DNA of 63,088 nucleotides from Archaeoglobi archaeon JdFR-42 (GTDB lineage Archaea > Halobacteriota > Archaeoglobi > Archaeoglobales > JdFR-42): NCBI GenBank assembly GCA_002010305.1, contig MTND01000040.1, positions 1-63,088 on the forward strand, given 5' to 3'. The position numbers and the translations under genes are program-made. Below, piece by piece: positions 54,176 to 63,088 of this stretch. The stretch's first letter is position 1, and each line of letters starts with the position of its first letter. The notes beneath the pieces were generated by a model, which searched no databases, was not told where the DNA came from, and was given only the letters and a program-made list of their open reading frames with translations.

Positions 54176-54910
54176 ATGGAAGAAAATCAAAAATTTATAG
54201 TAAATGGTAAAAGAATAGATGGGCGTAAAATTGATGAATTGAGGCCAATAAAAATAGAGGCAGGGGTTCTTAAAAGATCGGACGGATCCTGCTACCTGGA
54301 GATGGGGAATAACAAGATTATCGCAGCCGTTTATGGGCCAAGAGCCCTCCATCCAAGACATCTCCAGGATCCGAACAAAGCAGTTATCCGTTACCGGTAC
54401 AATATGGCCCCTTTCTCAGTAGAGGAGAGAAAAAGGCCAGGTCCTGATAGGAGAAGTGTGGAAATATCCAAGGTGAGTAGAGAGGCCTTTGAACCTGTGG
54501 TGATCAAAGAGCTGTTTCCCAGATCATCAATTGATATTTTCATAGAAGTGTTGCAAGCAGATGCTGGAACGAGAGTTGCGGGGCTTAATGCCGCTTCTGT
54601 TGCTCTGGCTGATGCTGGTGTTCCAATGAAAGGAATGGTTACTGCTGTGGCTGTGGGAAAAGTAGATGACCATATTGTTCTTGATCTTTTCAAAGATGAA
54701 GATAACTACGGCCAAGCTGACATTCCAATAGCCATGTTTATCAGAGACGGAAAAATTGAGGGTATAACTCTATTGCAGATGGATGGTCAGATTACGAAGG
54801 ATGAGTTAAAAGAGGCCATTAAACTTGCAAAAAAAGGATGTCTAGAAATCTATAGACTCCAGAAAGAAGCTTTATTTAAGAGGTGCAGAGGTGAAGACTT
54901 TGTCGAATGA
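54176..54910 (+). CDS. rrp41: Exosome catalytic subunit Rrp41
   Basis: A 244-aa RNase PH-fold phosphorolytic 3'-5' exonuclease. Motifs: [57 protein letters not shown] and the catalytic-site [18 protein letters not shown]. Follows rrp4 by one base. Confidence 0.96.
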   Translation: MEENQKFIVNGKRIDGRKIDELRPIKIEAGVLKRSDGSCYLEMGNNKIIAAVYGPRALHPRHLQDPNKAVIRYRYNMAPFSVEERKRPGPDRRSVEISKVSREAFEPVVIKELFPRSSIDIFIEVLQADAGTRVAGLNAASVALADAGVPMKGMVTAVAVGKVDDHIVLDLFKDEDNYGQADIPIAMFIRDGKIEGITLLQMDGQITKDELKEAIKLAKKGCLEIYRLQKEALFKRCRGEDFVE

Positions 54911-55679
54911 GATTATTGCTGATATTAAAAAAGATTTCGTTTACAGGAAACTGAAAAATAATGAACGGGTAGACGGACGTAAATTTGATGAATTCAGGAG
55001 TATCGAGATTATTCCAGGTATTATTCCTAGGGCAGAAGGTTCTGCCATGGTGAAACTTGGGGATACAGAAGTGGTTGTTGGAATAAAAATGCAACCTGGA
55101 GAACCTTTCCCAGATACTCCAGATAAAGGAGTCATCATAACCAACGCAGAACTTGTTCCCCTTGCATCTCCTACTTTTGAGCCAGGACCGCCGGATGAAA
55201 ACTCTATAGAGCTGGCAAGAGTTGTAGACAGAGGGATCAGAGAGAGTGGGGCCATAGACCTAGAAAAGTTATGTATCACCGAGGGAGAGAACGTCTGGAT
55301 CATCTTTATTGATATACATGCACTGGATGATGATGGTAATCTTCTTGATGCTTCATCATTGGCTGCAATAGCAGCCCTCATGAACACGACAATTCCTAGT
55401 GAAAAATTCGGATATGGAGACGATGAAATACTTCCAGTAAGGAATATTCCTGTTTCAGTAACTTCTCTTGTGCTGGATGAAGCAATACTGGTGGATCCCT
55501 CTTCTGATGAAGAGAAGCTCACCCCCAATAGGGTAACAATAACAAGCGATAGTGATGACAATTTAGTTTCAATGCAAAAAAGTGGGGCATTCCTTCTGAG
55601 TGAGGAAAAACTTTATGAACTAGTTGACCTATCTGTTGAGAAAGCCCGAGGTATCAGAGAAATGTTGAGGGATGTCTGA
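54891..55679 (+). CDS. rrp42: Exosome complex subunit Rrp42
   Basis: A 262-aa RNase PH-fold partner that is non-catalytic but completes the active site of Rrp41. [39 protein letters not shown] and [20 protein letters not shown] are present. GTG start at 54891 with GAGGTGCAGAG upstream, overlapping rrp41 by 20 bp. Confidence 0.95.
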   Translation: MKTLSNEIIADIKKDFVYRKLKNNERVDGRKFDEFRSIEIIPGIIPRAEGSAMVKLGDTEVVVGIKMQPGEPFPDTPDKGVIITNAELVPLASPTFEPGPPDENSIELARVVDRGIRESGAIDLEKLCITEGENVWIIFIDIHALDDDGNLLDASSLAAIAALMNTTIPSEKFGYGDDEILPVRNIPVSVTSLVLDEAILVDPSSDEEKLTPNRVTITSDSDDNLVSMQKSGAFLLSEEKLYELVDLSVEKARGIREMLRDV

Positions 55680-55942
55680 TGAGAACAAAAAAAGTAAAAT
55701 CTGCTGGGAGATTTGGACCTAGGTACGGTGTTAAAGTAAGAAAATTGGTTGCAAGCATTGAAGAAAAGATGAAGCAGGAGCATGTGTGCAGTAGATGTGG
55801 GCATAAAACCGTTAGAAGAGCTGGTACCGGAATATGGGAATGTACAAAATGTGGTTATAAATTTGCTGGAGGATGCTATTATCCTTCTACTCCTATGAGT
55901 AAGACTGTAACTCAGGCAGTACAGAGAGCAACAGGAAAGTAA
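55679..55942 (+). CDS. rpl37Ae: Ribosomal protein L37Ae
   Basis: An 87-aa zinc-ribbon ribosomal protein: [20 protein letters not shown], then Cys37, Cys40, Cys55 and Cys58 (CSRCGHK and CTKCGY). The TG of its ATG overlaps the rrp42 stop. Typical length. Confidence 0.95.
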   Translation: MRTKKVKSAGRFGPRYGVKVRKLVASIEEKMKQEHVCSRCGHKTVRRAGTGIWECTKCGYKFAGGCYYPSTPMSKTVTQAVQRATGK

Positions 55943-55953
55943 CAGGTGAGATC

Positions 55954-56097
55954 ATGAACTCCTATAGGTGTATAAATTGCAAAACTCCTGTGGATGTGGA
56001 CTTCGAGAGCCCATATATCCAATGTACCAAATGCGGGAGTAGAATTTTAGTAAAAGAGAGGCCTCCCGCCAGTAAAAAACGGGTTAAAGCAATTTGA
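55954..56097 (+). CDS. rpoP: RNA polymerase subunit P (RpoP/Rpb12)
   Basis: A 47-aa zinc-binding subunit, below common gene-finder cut-offs. Cys6, Cys9, Cys24 and Cys27 form the ribbon (YRCINCK and IQCTKCGSRILVKERP), the RILVKERP end being the family hallmark. It starts 11 bp after rpl37Ae behind AGGTGAGAT, the normal archaeal gene order. Last gene of the super-operon. Confidence 0.94.
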   Translation: MNSYRCINCKTPVDVDFESPYIQCTKCGSRILVKERPPASKKRVKAI

Positions 56098-56203
56098 GGT
56101 TAATCTGCCATACTTAGCTCATATACCTGTACCCAATATCTGAAATTCTAGGCCTCTCTATCAAATCTTTATGAAATATCATCTCCAGTAAAAGTTCAAA
56201 AAA

Positions 56204-56308
56204 TATTTATAGCGAATTTACTTTAAAATTGATGACAATTTAAACCGTTATTGAGTAGAGAGATGTGAGGCATATTTAAGCACATAGAGGTATATTAAAA
56301 AGGAGGTG
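56204..56308 (+). promoter_or_regulatory. Promoter and ribosome-binding site of the ABC transporter operon
   Basis: TATTTATA at 56204-56211 is the best TATA box, giving a leader of roughly 80 nt. A second TATA-like run at 56272-56280 would start transcription inside the ribosome-binding site and is less likely. AGGAGGTG at 56301-56308 is an ideal Shine-Dalgarno for the ATG at 56317. Confidence 0.5.
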
Positions 56309-56316
56309 TTTGACAA

Positions 56317-57618
56317 ATGGAAAACAGACCTGGAAAAAGGAAGCAAATGATTGTTTTGGTATTGATTGCAGCGATACTGATAATATCTGCACTAACCCTT
56401 GGTTGTGCTGAGAAAAAAGAGGAGGCTAAAGAACCAATAAAGATTGGGGTTCTCGCACCAATGACTGGAGCTCCAGCAAGAGCGGGGAATGCTATGGCGA
56501 AGGCGGCCGAGATGGCAGAGGAAGATATTAACGCAAAAGGAGGACTGCTTGGCAGACCGGTAGAAATAATAGTCTATGATACTGAAGATAAGCCCGAAAC
56601 AGGAAAGCTTGTAGCTGAAAGAGCAATTCTCCAGGACGGAGTGGTTGCACTTGCAGGAATCTTTAGAAGTGAAGTTTCTATGGTTGTTGCTGAAGTTGCG
56701 GCTGAAAACAAAGTCCCTCTTGTGATTGGAACTGCTCAGACTCCCAAGCTTTCAAAGCTTGTTGAAGAAGATTACGAGAAATACAAGTACGTTTTCAGAG
56801 CTACAACAAATGCCACAATCCTTGGGAATCAGCTTACTAACTTCATAATGGACTATCTTGCTCCAAAATATGGAGTTAAGAAAGTAGCATTCTTGACTGA
56901 GGATGTCCTATGGGCTAGAGGTCTTACTGCAATAGAAACAAAAAGACTTGAATCTAAAGGTTTCGAAGTAAAATCCTGGCTTATTCCTCTGGGAGTCACA
57001 GATATACCAGAGATGAAAGAAATGGAAGCATGGGGAGCAGATGTTATATTCCCTGTGTTCTCATCTGATAACGGATACCTCGTCACAAGACTCTACACTG
57101 AACAGAAAATAGATGCCATACTGCTGGGAGTAAATAACCCAATAGCAAGTCCTGAAGCCTGGGAAAAGACAGAGGGAAGAGCAGAATTCGAGACAACCGG
57201 TTTTGCAGCTCCTGTTATAAAATATCCTGTAACAGATGAAGTCGTGCCATGGACAGAGAAATATGTCAGCAAATATGGTGTAGAGGGTATAAACCAGGCA
57301 GCAGACACCTATGAAGCTCTGCAGGTTATTTTCCAGGCAATAGAAAAAGCAGGAACCACCGATGCAGATAAACTGGTTCAGGTAATGGAAGAGAACGAAT
57401 TCAACGTTCTGAGAGGCAAGGTGAAATTCAGCAAGAAGAACCACGACCATATGGCTTGGCTTGGACCTCCATACAAAGTTGATTCTCCGTTGGGAGGTCT
57501 GGTCGGACAGTGGCAGAAGGTTGATGGAACTCCGAAAATTGTGGTTGTCTGGCCACAGCCTATTGGGAATCCTGACGACTGGAAACCTGCACCATGGATA
57601 ACAATACCAAGACCATAA
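56317..57618 (+). CDS. livK: Branched-chain amino acid-type ABC transporter substrate-binding lipoprotein
   Basis: A 433-aa periplasmic-type binding protein. The hydrophobic leader ends in LTLGC (Cys30), a lipobox, followed by an EKKEEAKE linker. The mature domain begins IKIGVLAPMTGAPARAGNAM and continues AEEDINAKGGLLGRPVEIIV, typical of Leu/Ile/Val/amide receptors. The ligand is not certain: members bind amino acids, amides, urea or aromatic acids. First and most strongly initiated gene of a complete five-gene operon. Confidence 0.9.
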   Translation: MENRPGKRKQMIVLVLIAAILIISALTLGCAEKKEEAKEPIKIGVLAPMTGAPARAGNAMAKAAEMAEEDINAKGGLLGRPVEIIVYDTEDKPETGKLVAERAILQDGVVALAGIFRSEVSMVVAEVAAENKVPLVIGTAQTPKLSKLVEEDYEKYKYVFRATTNATILGNQLTNFIMDYLAPKYGVKKVAFLTEDVLWARGLTAIETKRLESKGFEVKSWLIPLGVTDIPEMKEMEAWGADVIFPVFSSDNGYLVTRLYTEQKIDAILLGVNNPIASPEAWEKTEGRAEFETTGFAAPVIKYPVTDEVVPWTEKYVSKYGVEGINQAADTYEALQVIFQAIEKAGTTDADKLVQVMEENEFNVLRGKVKFSKKNHDHMAWLGPPYKVDSPLGGLVGQWQKVDGTPKIVVVWPQPIGNPDDWKPAPWITIPRP

Positions 57619-57637
57619 ATCCTACGAGAGTGGTCCA

Positions 57638-58498
57638 ATGGACATATCACTGATAATCAACGGAGTCTTTATTGGGTCAGTGTTTGCAATTGCAACCATT
57701 GGCCTCTCTTTTTTTTACACTACAACTGGTGTGTTTAATTTTGCACATGGGGCTCTTTTGATACTCGGGGGTTATCTGACTTACACAGGTCTTACTCATC
57801 TTAATCTTTCTCTTGTTCCAGCAGCTTTTCTCAGTGTTGTTGCTGTTGGATTATTTATGACTCTGTTTTACAGATATGCGCTTTTACCTATCCGTGAACA
57901 ACACATTACTGCGATCATAATCACACTCGCATTACTACTCATGCTGGAAAGACTCATAGTCGTTCTCTATGGACCGTGGGGGCTCCCATTTCCAACATTT
58001 TTCCCTGGGGTAGTTATCGTATCAGGGACAGAAATTAGCATCCAGAAAATGTTTGTCTCTATCTCGAGCTTAATTGCCATCGCTCTTATGTGGGTTCTGA
58101 TATCAAAAACATGGATTGGGCTAGGTATCAGGGCTACAATAGATAATGAACACATCGCTGCGTCCCTTGGTATTAACGCAGGTCGAATGCACCTTTTTAG
58201 CGTTTTCATATCCTCTGCGATAACTGCTTTCGGAGGGATAAACATAGCTTCCACTCTTTTCCTTTCACCCATCCTCATGTCCCAGATGAATATGATAGCC
58301 ATTACGGTTTCAATTCTAGCTGGATTAGGCAGTATATGGGGTGTTATTCCTGCAGCCTTTATTCTTGGAATCGCTGATACTATCGGTGCAAGCTATCTTG
58401 GAGGGTGGTTCAGATTCGTCAGCATGACCGTAGTTGTTATTCTTGTACTGGTGATTCGGCCAAGAGGACTGTTTGGTCAGAAAGAGAGGGTAATATGA
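57638..58498 (+). CDS. livH: Branched-chain amino acid-type ABC permease LivH
   Basis: A 286-aa permease with about eight hydrophobic helices. Family marks: SFFYTTTGVFNFAHGALLIL near the N terminus and IRATIDNEHIAASLGINAGR, the cytoplasmic loop contacting the ATPases. Nineteen bases after livK; the end overlaps livM by 4 bp. Confidence 0.92.
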   Translation: MDISLIINGVFIGSVFAIATIGLSFFYTTTGVFNFAHGALLILGGYLTYTGLTHLNLSLVPAAFLSVVAVGLFMTLFYRYALLPIREQHITAIIITLALLLMLERLIVVLYGPWGLPFPTFFPGVVIVSGTEISIQKMFVSISSLIAIALMWVLISKTWIGLGIRATIDNEHIAASLGINAGRMHLFSVFISSAITAFGGINIASTLFLSPILMSQMNMIAITVSILAGLGSIWGVIPAAFILGIADTIGASYLGGWFRFVSMTVVVILVLVIRPRGLFGQKERVI

Positions 58499-59445
58499 AG
58501 AAGATGTGGAATCATTCCGTCTTGATATTAGCTATACTGATCTTGCTTATTTACGCCGTATATCCGGTTGTAACAGGGGACTCCTATCTAATACGAGTTT
58601 TTATCCTCATTCACATTTTTGCCATTCTTGCCGCAAGTATGGATATCATAGTGGGATACACTGGACAGTTGACTGCAGGCCATACAGCTATATGGGGCTG
58701 GGGTGCTTTCTTTGGAGCTTGGTCCATAGTGTATCTGAATATTCCTCCTGTACTGGCCATAATAATTGGTGGAGTCGTGGGTGCTCTTCTTGGACTGGGA
58801 ATTGGAATCCTCTGCTTGCGCTTTAGGTATCTCCTTCTCACTCTTGTAACCTTCGCTATACTCATACTTTCCTATGCTCTGGCTAGGCAGTTTGCTTCCA
58901 TTACAGGTGGGGAACTAGGAATTCATGGAATTCCAGTTTTATCAACAAACAGGATCATCGTTTTCTATATTAGCCTGTTCGTTCTTATTGCTACAATTGT
59001 TTCCCTTAAACTGATTGGAAGATCAGAGATTGGTATGAGAATGAGGGCCATTAAAGATAACGAAGAAGGGGCGAAAGTTCTCGGAGTGGATGTGGTCAAA
59101 TACAAAGTCATGGCAAGTGTCATAGGCTCATTCTTTGCCGGGGTGGCTGGTGGTCTATATACAACTTACATGGGGAGTGTGGGAGCAAGTATATTTTTCC
59201 TTGACCATCTCCTTCGCCTGATTCTCATGTGGGGCATAGGAGGTGGCGGCACTATAATAGGTCCAGCTCTAGGGGCTTATGTAGTGATTCTACTTGGAGA
59301 ATATCTTAGATTCATAGAAGAGTACAGACTCATACTCTTAGGAATAGCTCTTATAGTTATTCTCAGAGTATTTCCAGCAGGTGTATACGGTGTCCTTGAA
59401 AAAATCCTATCATATCCGAAACGTTTACGGGGGGATCATAAATGA
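58495..59445 (+). CDS. livM: Branched-chain amino acid-type ABC permease LivM
   Basis: A 316-aa permease with about ten hydrophobic segments and the LivM motifs GYTGQLTAGHTAIWGWGAF and MRAIKDNEEGAKVLGVDV. The ATG at 58495 overlaps the livH stop; a frame open upstream inside livH is not used. Confidence 0.92.
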   Translation: MKKMWNHSVLILAILILLIYAVYPVVTGDSYLIRVFILIHIFAILAASMDIIVGYTGQLTAGHTAIWGWGAFFGAWSIVYLNIPPVLAIIIGGVVGALLGLGIGILCLRFRYLLLTLVTFAILILSYALARQFASITGGELGIHGIPVLSTNRIIVFYISLFVLIATIVSLKLIGRSEIGMRMRAIKDNEEGAKVLGVDVVKYKVMASVIGSFFAGVAGGLYTTYMGSVGASIFFLDHLLRLILMWGIGGGGTIIGPALGAYVVILLGEYLRFIEEYRLILLGIALIVILRVFPAGVYGVLEKILSYPKRLRGDHK

Positions 59446-60146
59446 CACTGTTACAGGTTGAAGATCTAGTCAAACGGTTTGAAGGAGTAATTGCTGTAGA
59501 TCACGTGAGTTTTTCTGTAGATGAGAGCGAAATAGTTGGTATTATCGGTCCAAACGGAAGTGGAAAAACCACCACCCTTAACTTGATCAGTAAATTAATT
59601 GAATTTGATGAAGGGGAAATGTACTTTAAGGGACACTCTTTCTCTAAATTGAAAGCCCATGAAATAGCTTTGATGGGCATAGGGAGAACATTTCAGATTA
59701 CGAGACTTTTCAGGAGTTTAACTGTACTGGAGAATATGTTTGTCCCTGTTATCGAAGCCAGCAAAGAGAAAAAGCATAAAGAAGCTCTTGAGTGGTTAAA
59801 CTTCGTTGGTCTCTCTCATCTGAAAGATGAGCTTGCAGGGAATCTATCAGGAGGACAGCAGAAGCTTCTTGAAATTGCAAGAGTTATGGTGATGGAGCCA
59901 GTTCTACTCCTGATGGATGAACCTTTCGCAGGAGTGCATCATTCTATAGTTTCAAAAATTGTCGAGCTTATAAACAAATTGAGGGAAGAGGGTAAAAGTT
60001 TTCTCATCGTCAGTCACGATATGCACACTATTTTCGGGCTGTGTGACCGAATGATTGTGATGAATGAGGGTAAAAAGATAGCAGAGGGAGACCCAGAAGA
60101 GATTCGGAGAGATAAGGAGATAATACGAGTATATCTGGGGGTGTAA
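59442..60146 (+). CDS. livG: Branched-chain amino acid-type ABC ATPase LivG
   Basis: A 234-aa ATPase: Walker A GPNGSGKTT, GIGRTFQITRLFRSLTVLEN (the LivG Q-loop region), signature LSGGQQKL, Walker B VLLLMDEP and IVSHDMHTI. Overlaps livM by 4 bp. Confidence 0.93.
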   Translation: MTLLQVEDLVKRFEGVIAVDHVSFSVDESEIVGIIGPNGSGKTTTLNLISKLIEFDEGEMYFKGHSFSKLKAHEIALMGIGRTFQITRLFRSLTVLENMFVPVIEASKEKKHKEALEWLNFVGLSHLKDELAGNLSGGQQKLLEIARVMVMEPVLLLMDEPFAGVHHSIVSKIVELINKLREEGKSFLIVSHDMHTIFGLCDRMIVMNEGKKIAEGDPEEIRRDKEIIRVYLGV

Positions 60147-60148
60147 CA

Positions 60149-60865
60149 ATGTTGAAAGTGGAAAAACTCCATTCAGGATATTACACTGATATCAATGTTT
60201 TATCTGAAGTATCTTTAGAGGTTAAAAAAGGTAATGTTACTACTGTTCTAGGACCCAATGGCTCAGGCAAGTCTACTCTCCTGAAAACCGTGTATGGATA
60301 TCTAAAACCTTTCAGTGGAAATGTCATATTTAGAGGAGAAGATATAACAGGCAAAGAGCCACACAGTATGATTGAACGTGGAATCGCATATATATCCCAA
60401 GAACACGGGATATTCCCCCATCTTACAGTTGAGGAGAACTTGAAGACTGGATTGTGGGTGATGAGAAAAGACAAACAAGAGATCTGGAAAAGAATAAAAA
60501 CAATTTATGAAAAATTTCCTGTGCTCGAAGAGAGAAAGAACATGAAGGCAGGATTTTTGAGTGGAGGGCAACAGAAGCTTCTTCAATTCAGTATAGCTCT
60601 GCTGACAAATCCTGTACTTTTGTTGATTGATGAACCGACTGCAGGACTTTCACCCATTCTCAGCGAAGATATCTATCAGCTTATCAATTCCATAAAAAAA
60701 GAAGGGAAGACCATTCTTCTGGTAGAGCAGAATATAAGGAAAGCCCTTGAGATATCAGATTATGTCTATGTACTGGAACTGGGTAAAATCAGATATGAGG
60801 GAGGACGAGATGATTTTGAAAAGGGTCTCAAAGAGATTCTAACACTATGGGGATTCGAACATTAA
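60149..60865 (+). CDS. livF: Branched-chain amino acid-type ABC ATPase LivF
   Basis: A 238-aa ATPase: Walker A GPNGSGKST, ISQEHGIFPHLTVEENL, signature LSGGQQKL, Walker B LLLIDEP and switch region LLVEQNIRKALEI typical of LivF. Two bases after livG; end of the operon. Confidence 0.93.
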   Translation: MLKVEKLHSGYYTDINVLSEVSLEVKKGNVTTVLGPNGSGKSTLLKTVYGYLKPFSGNVIFRGEDITGKEPHSMIERGIAYISQEHGIFPHLTVEENLKTGLWVMRKDKQEIWKRIKTIYEKFPVLEERKNMKAGFLSGGQQKLLQFSIALLTNPVLLLIDEPTAGLSPILSEDIYQLINSIKKEGKTILLVEQNIRKALEISDYVYVLELGKIRYEGGRDDFEKGLKEILTLWGFEH

Positions 60866-61031
60866 ATTCTTTACATTGGATTTTTTATTTGCAAAGATGC
60901 TCAAAGTATAAAAGCTAAAGTCTATTGATATCTATATAGCTCTGGTATTCACATACACGGCTATACCTCACTACGTACTGAGATCTAAGAAGTACTAGAA
61001 CATCTTAAGTAGGGGAAAAGTGTTCTGAGGA

Positions 61032-61496
61032 TTATTTCTCATCTTTCTTAGTCAAGATCTGTCCGAATGATTTTTCAATATGTTCTTTGATTTCATCCCT
61101 AATCCATCTGAATGCTTGCAGTATTTCCTCTTCAGTACCTGTCACTTTCGATGGATCTGGAAAACTCCAATGGAGATGTATCATCCCTTCCGGGAAAAAT
61201 GGACAGGTCTCTTTTGCAGTGTCACATACTGTAACAACGTAGTCGAATACTTCACCTCTAAATTCTCCTATAGACTTCGAGTACTGACCAGATATATCAA
61301 TCCCTAGTTCTTCCATCACTTTTATCGCGTAAGTATTCAATTCTGTTGGATTGGTACCACCACTAAATACTTCAAATACATCACTATAAAGGCTTTTCAG
61401 AATTCCTTCAGCTATTTGAGATCGAGCAGAGTTATGAGTACATATAAACAGCACTCTTTTTTTCAAGTGTAGCCTTTTTCGGTTGGATTGTTCCAT
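61032..61496 (-). CDS. arsC: Arsenate reductase, thioredoxin-coupled low-molecular-weight phosphatase type
   Basis: A 154-aa protein with the P-loop CTHNSARS (Cys19), FSGGTNP, and the redox pair CDTAKETCPFFP (Cys91, Cys98). The three cysteines match thioredoxin-linked ArsC of the Staphylococcus type. Reduces arsenate to arsenite; tyrosine phosphatase activity is an alternative. TATA (TTTATATAGG on the minus strand) lies about 27 bp upstream, so leaderless. No arsR or arsenite pump adjoins; thioredoxin is at 8.0 kb. Confidence 0.85.
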   Translation of the reverse strand: MEQSNRKRLHLKKRVLFICTHNSARSQIAEGILKSLYSDVFEVFSGGTNPTELNTYAIKVMEELGIDISGQYSKSIGEFRGEVFDYVVTVCDTAKETCPFFPEGMIHLHWSFPDPSKVTGTEEEILQAFRWIRDEIKEHIEKSFGQILTKKDEK

Positions 61497-61619
61497 TAAA
61501 CCCCATTTAAAGCCAAATCCTATATAAACTCTTCAAATTTGAGATAAGAGATGATTTCTCCTTCAAGGTCTTCCTGAACATAACAAAAAACTCTGCATTC
61601 CAATCTAACAACTACACCC

Positions 61620-62186
61620 TTATCCCATAGACGAAGATCTTTCTATTTGAAAAGTAAAATGAGTATCTCGGATAAATGACCTTACTCCTACTCCACACCT
61701 ATCTTCAAAAAAATGCCGGAGATATTCAGTGTAAAACTCACTCACCTTGATACCTAGGGAATGAAAGAAGGTTATACTGAACCTATTATCATCTTCTTCA
61801 ACGATTTCTATGTGTTCAAATATATTGGTGGTTTCATAGGCAAGTTTCAAGGCATCCAGTATTTTTCTGAAGTCTTCAGTTTCTATGGGTTTTTTAAGTA
61901 TCCATTCTACAAGCCGATCGATGACACGATTTTTATAAGCTTCTTCCTTTCTGTTTTCAACAAGATACTTGAAAAGGCGTTTTCCAATGGCCACTCCATT
62001 CAACTCTTCTCTGATGGCGAACCATATTCGCTCATGATCCGTTTTCAATCTGCATCTATCCTTTTCAAGAAGGGAGAGGGCAGCTTCTAAGGTCTTTTTT
62101 TGAGAACCGTACTCTTCCTTGTATTTCTCGAGAATCCTGTAGGCTTCCAGCGAAAGGGTTGTGTTGAGCCTTTTGACATCTTTCAT
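61620..62186 (-). CDS. Putative regulator with ribbon-helix-helix-like N terminus
   Basis: A 188-aa soluble protein. Residues 1-45 (LNTTLSLEAYRILEKYKEEY, then SQKKTLEAALSLLEKDR) look like an RHH DNA-binding strand-helix-helix. The remainder is a mixed domain (RFSITFFHSLGIKVSEFYTEY, then FFEDRCGVGVRS) that I cannot name, perhaps a sensing domain. It is divergent from the flavoprotein gene with 89 bp between, a classic local-regulator layout. TATA (TTTTATATG, 62211-62218 on the plus coordinates) implies a leaderless start. Confidence 0.55.
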   Translation of the reverse strand: MKDVKRLNTTLSLEAYRILEKYKEEYGSQKKTLEAALSLLEKDRCRLKTDHERIWFAIREELNGVAIGKRLFKYLVENRKEEAYKNRVIDRLVEWILKKPIETEDFRKILDALKLAYETTNIFEHIEIVEEDDNRFSITFFHSLGIKVSEFYTEYLRHFFEDRCGVGVRSFIRDTHFTFQIERSSSMG

Positions 62187-62195
62187 TTCTTGATG

Positions 62196-62236
62196 GTACG
62201 TATATGATGCATATAAAATTTTTTATCATTGCGTAC
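62196..62236. promoter_or_regulatory. Divergent promoter with GTACG/CGTAC dyad
   Basis: Within the 89-bp spacer between the divergent genes, GTACG (62196-62200) and CGTAC (62232-62236) are inverted about 36 bp apart, bracketing the TATA of the minus-strand gene. Candidate paired operator half-sites; short, so could be chance. Confidence 0.35.
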
Positions 62237-62275
62237 TGCTATAATGCCTCTGTATATTTTTGAGAGGGTTGGGAA

Positions 62276-63088
62276 ATGTACGAAGAGCTTGAATCGGATG
62301 TTGTCGTGATTGGAGGTGGTCTCGCCGGTTTGAACGCTGCCATAGCAGTGGGAGAGAGAGGCGGGTCGGTGTTGATCGTTGAAAAGGGTAATGTTAAGAG
62401 GAGTGGCTCTATAGCCGGAGGAGTGGACCACTTCATGGCGTATCTCAATCAAGAAGGAGATTGGGATACGGAAGAAGCATTTCTGGAGTATGTGAAAAAC
62501 TCCGTGTATGGAATTGTAAACCTGAAAATTCATAAAAAAGTATTCTGTGATGAACTGGAGGAAGCTATAAGACGAATGGAGAAGATAGGGAATCCTCTGT
62601 ATAGGGAGGATGGGAGATTTTTTAGAACTCGTTCATTTGGAATGCCTGGTCCGTATTTCATAAACTTCGATGGAAAGCATCTGAAACCCAAGCTCGCTAG
62701 ATATGCGAGAGAGATTGGATGTAAGGCTTTAAATAGAACCGTTCCTGTTAAGATAATCAAAGAGGATGGTAGAGCTGTAGGGCTGTTGGCCTTTAACTAT
62801 CGGAAGGGGGGATTTTACTACATCAAAACGAGGGCCATCATAATATCCACCGGAAACGCCAATCGATTGTACGAGACTCCTACTGGAATGCCCTTCAACA
62901 CATGGCTATGTCCATATAACACGGGAGATGGACAGGTTCTGGCTTTTAACGCTGGAGCAAAACTTGCCAATGTAGAATTCGTTAGACTGACTATCGTTCC
63001 CAAAGGATTTAGCGCTCCTGGGTTGAATGCCTTCATGGGTTTGGGAGCGAAGCTGGTGAATTCCCATGGTGAGGCTTTCATGGAGAGG
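62276..63088 (+). CDS. AprA/fumarate-reductase-like FAD oxidoreductase, N-terminal part
   Basis: An open frame of 271 codons runs off the window end. The FAD motif GGGLAGLNAAIAVGERGG is near residues 14-31, then IVEKGNVKRSGSIAGGVDH. NRLYETPTGMPFNTWLCPYN with GDGQVLAFNAGA resembles the alpha subunit of adenylylsulfate reductase and related flavoproteins more than succinate dehydrogenase. Whether it is true AprA cannot be told: catalytic residues and any AprB partner lie beyond. GAGAGG about 7-12 nt before the ATG serves as ribosome-binding site. Confidence 0.8.
   Translation, partial: MYEELESDVVVIGGGLAGLNAAIAVGERGGSVLIVEKGNVKRSGSIAGGVDHFMAYLNQEGDWDTEEAFLEYVKNSVYGIVNLKIHKKVFCDELEEAIRRMEKIGNPLYREDGRFFRTRSFGMPGPYFINFDGKHLKPKLARYAREIGCKALNRTVPVKIIKEDGRAVGLLAFNYRKGGFYYIKTRAIIISTGNANRLYETPTGMPFNTWLCPYNTGDGQVLAFNAGAKLANVEFVRLTIVPKGFSAPGLNAFMGLGAKLVNSHGEAFMER

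Noticed and set aside
54941-55561. 206-codon minus-strand frame inside rrp42
   Set aside because: Antisense shadow of a well-conserved exosome gene.

Overview
The window is AT-rich archaeal DNA. Its informational genes are archaeal: exosome Rrp4/Rrp41/Rrp42, proteasome alpha, SBDS, RNase P Rpp30 and Pop5, L15e, L37Ae, RpoP, Alba, Nep1 and Sec61-beta. Several accessory traits (siroheme-dependent heme synthesis with AhbA/AhbB, a Ccm system with a Cys-type CcmE, DUF1614 and DUF2178 proteins, a PGF-CTERM-like tail) point to an anaerobic, cytochrome-making euryarchaeon of the Archaeoglobi/Methanomicrobia/ANME/Syntropharchaeia neighbourhood. No methanogenesis marker gene lies in the window, so placement is inference.

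Layout. 1-7.3 kb: an unknown protein, a CobW-type GTPase, a type II/IV secretion ATPase with its membrane partner but no pilin, a TrmB regulator and OsmC. 7.3-8.4 kb: a phased operator array, a 22-aa Cys-rich peptide, a small anchored monoheme cytochrome and a thioredoxin. 8.5-12.8 kb: glycosyltransferase, ModE-like regulator and a TupABC-type tungstate transporter. 14.1-21.4 kb: one apparent operon, purT - ferredoxin - FAD oxidoreductase - ccmA-B-C-D-E-F. 21.5-31.7 kb: mixed metabolic genes (AhpD-like, aIF2B-like, NhaP antiporter, transglutaminase-like, Thi4, Nudix, CBS, amidohydrolase) and a decayed gene near 23.5 kb. 32-40.9 kb: Sec61-beta/EngB, CoaD/NTPase, ferredoxin, UMP kinase, CBS, LeuRS, ThiL/Nep1 and Alba. 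41-48.3 kb: a tightly overlapping tetrapyrrole operon, DUF1614-ahbA, ahbB, met8-like, hemA, hemB, hemL, hemC, cobA. 48.4-50 kb: a small basic protein and a secreted HExxH protein. 50-56.1 kb: the archaeal exosome/RNase P/proteasome super-operon. 56.3-60.9 kb: a branched-chain-amino-acid-type ABC transporter. 61-63.1 kb: ArsC-like phosphatase/reductase, a possible ribbon-helix-helix protein, and the start of an AprA/fumarate-reductase-like flavoprotein running off the end.

How the genes fit together. The tetrapyrrole operon makes siroheme and begins its decarboxylation toward heme. The ccm operon attaches heme to exported cytochromes such as the CxxCH protein at 7.5 kb. HemD and the radical SAM steps AhbC/AhbD are not in the window, nor are CcmG/CcmH. 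The ferredoxin and flavoprotein translationally coupled to ccmA are candidates for an uncharacterised redox role in heme or cytochrome maturation. The DUF1614-AhbA fusion, which carries a possible internal start, may tether siroheme decarboxylation to the membrane where heme is used. Many genes that begin transcription units have a TATA box about 25-29 bp before the start codon, implying leaderless mRNAs.
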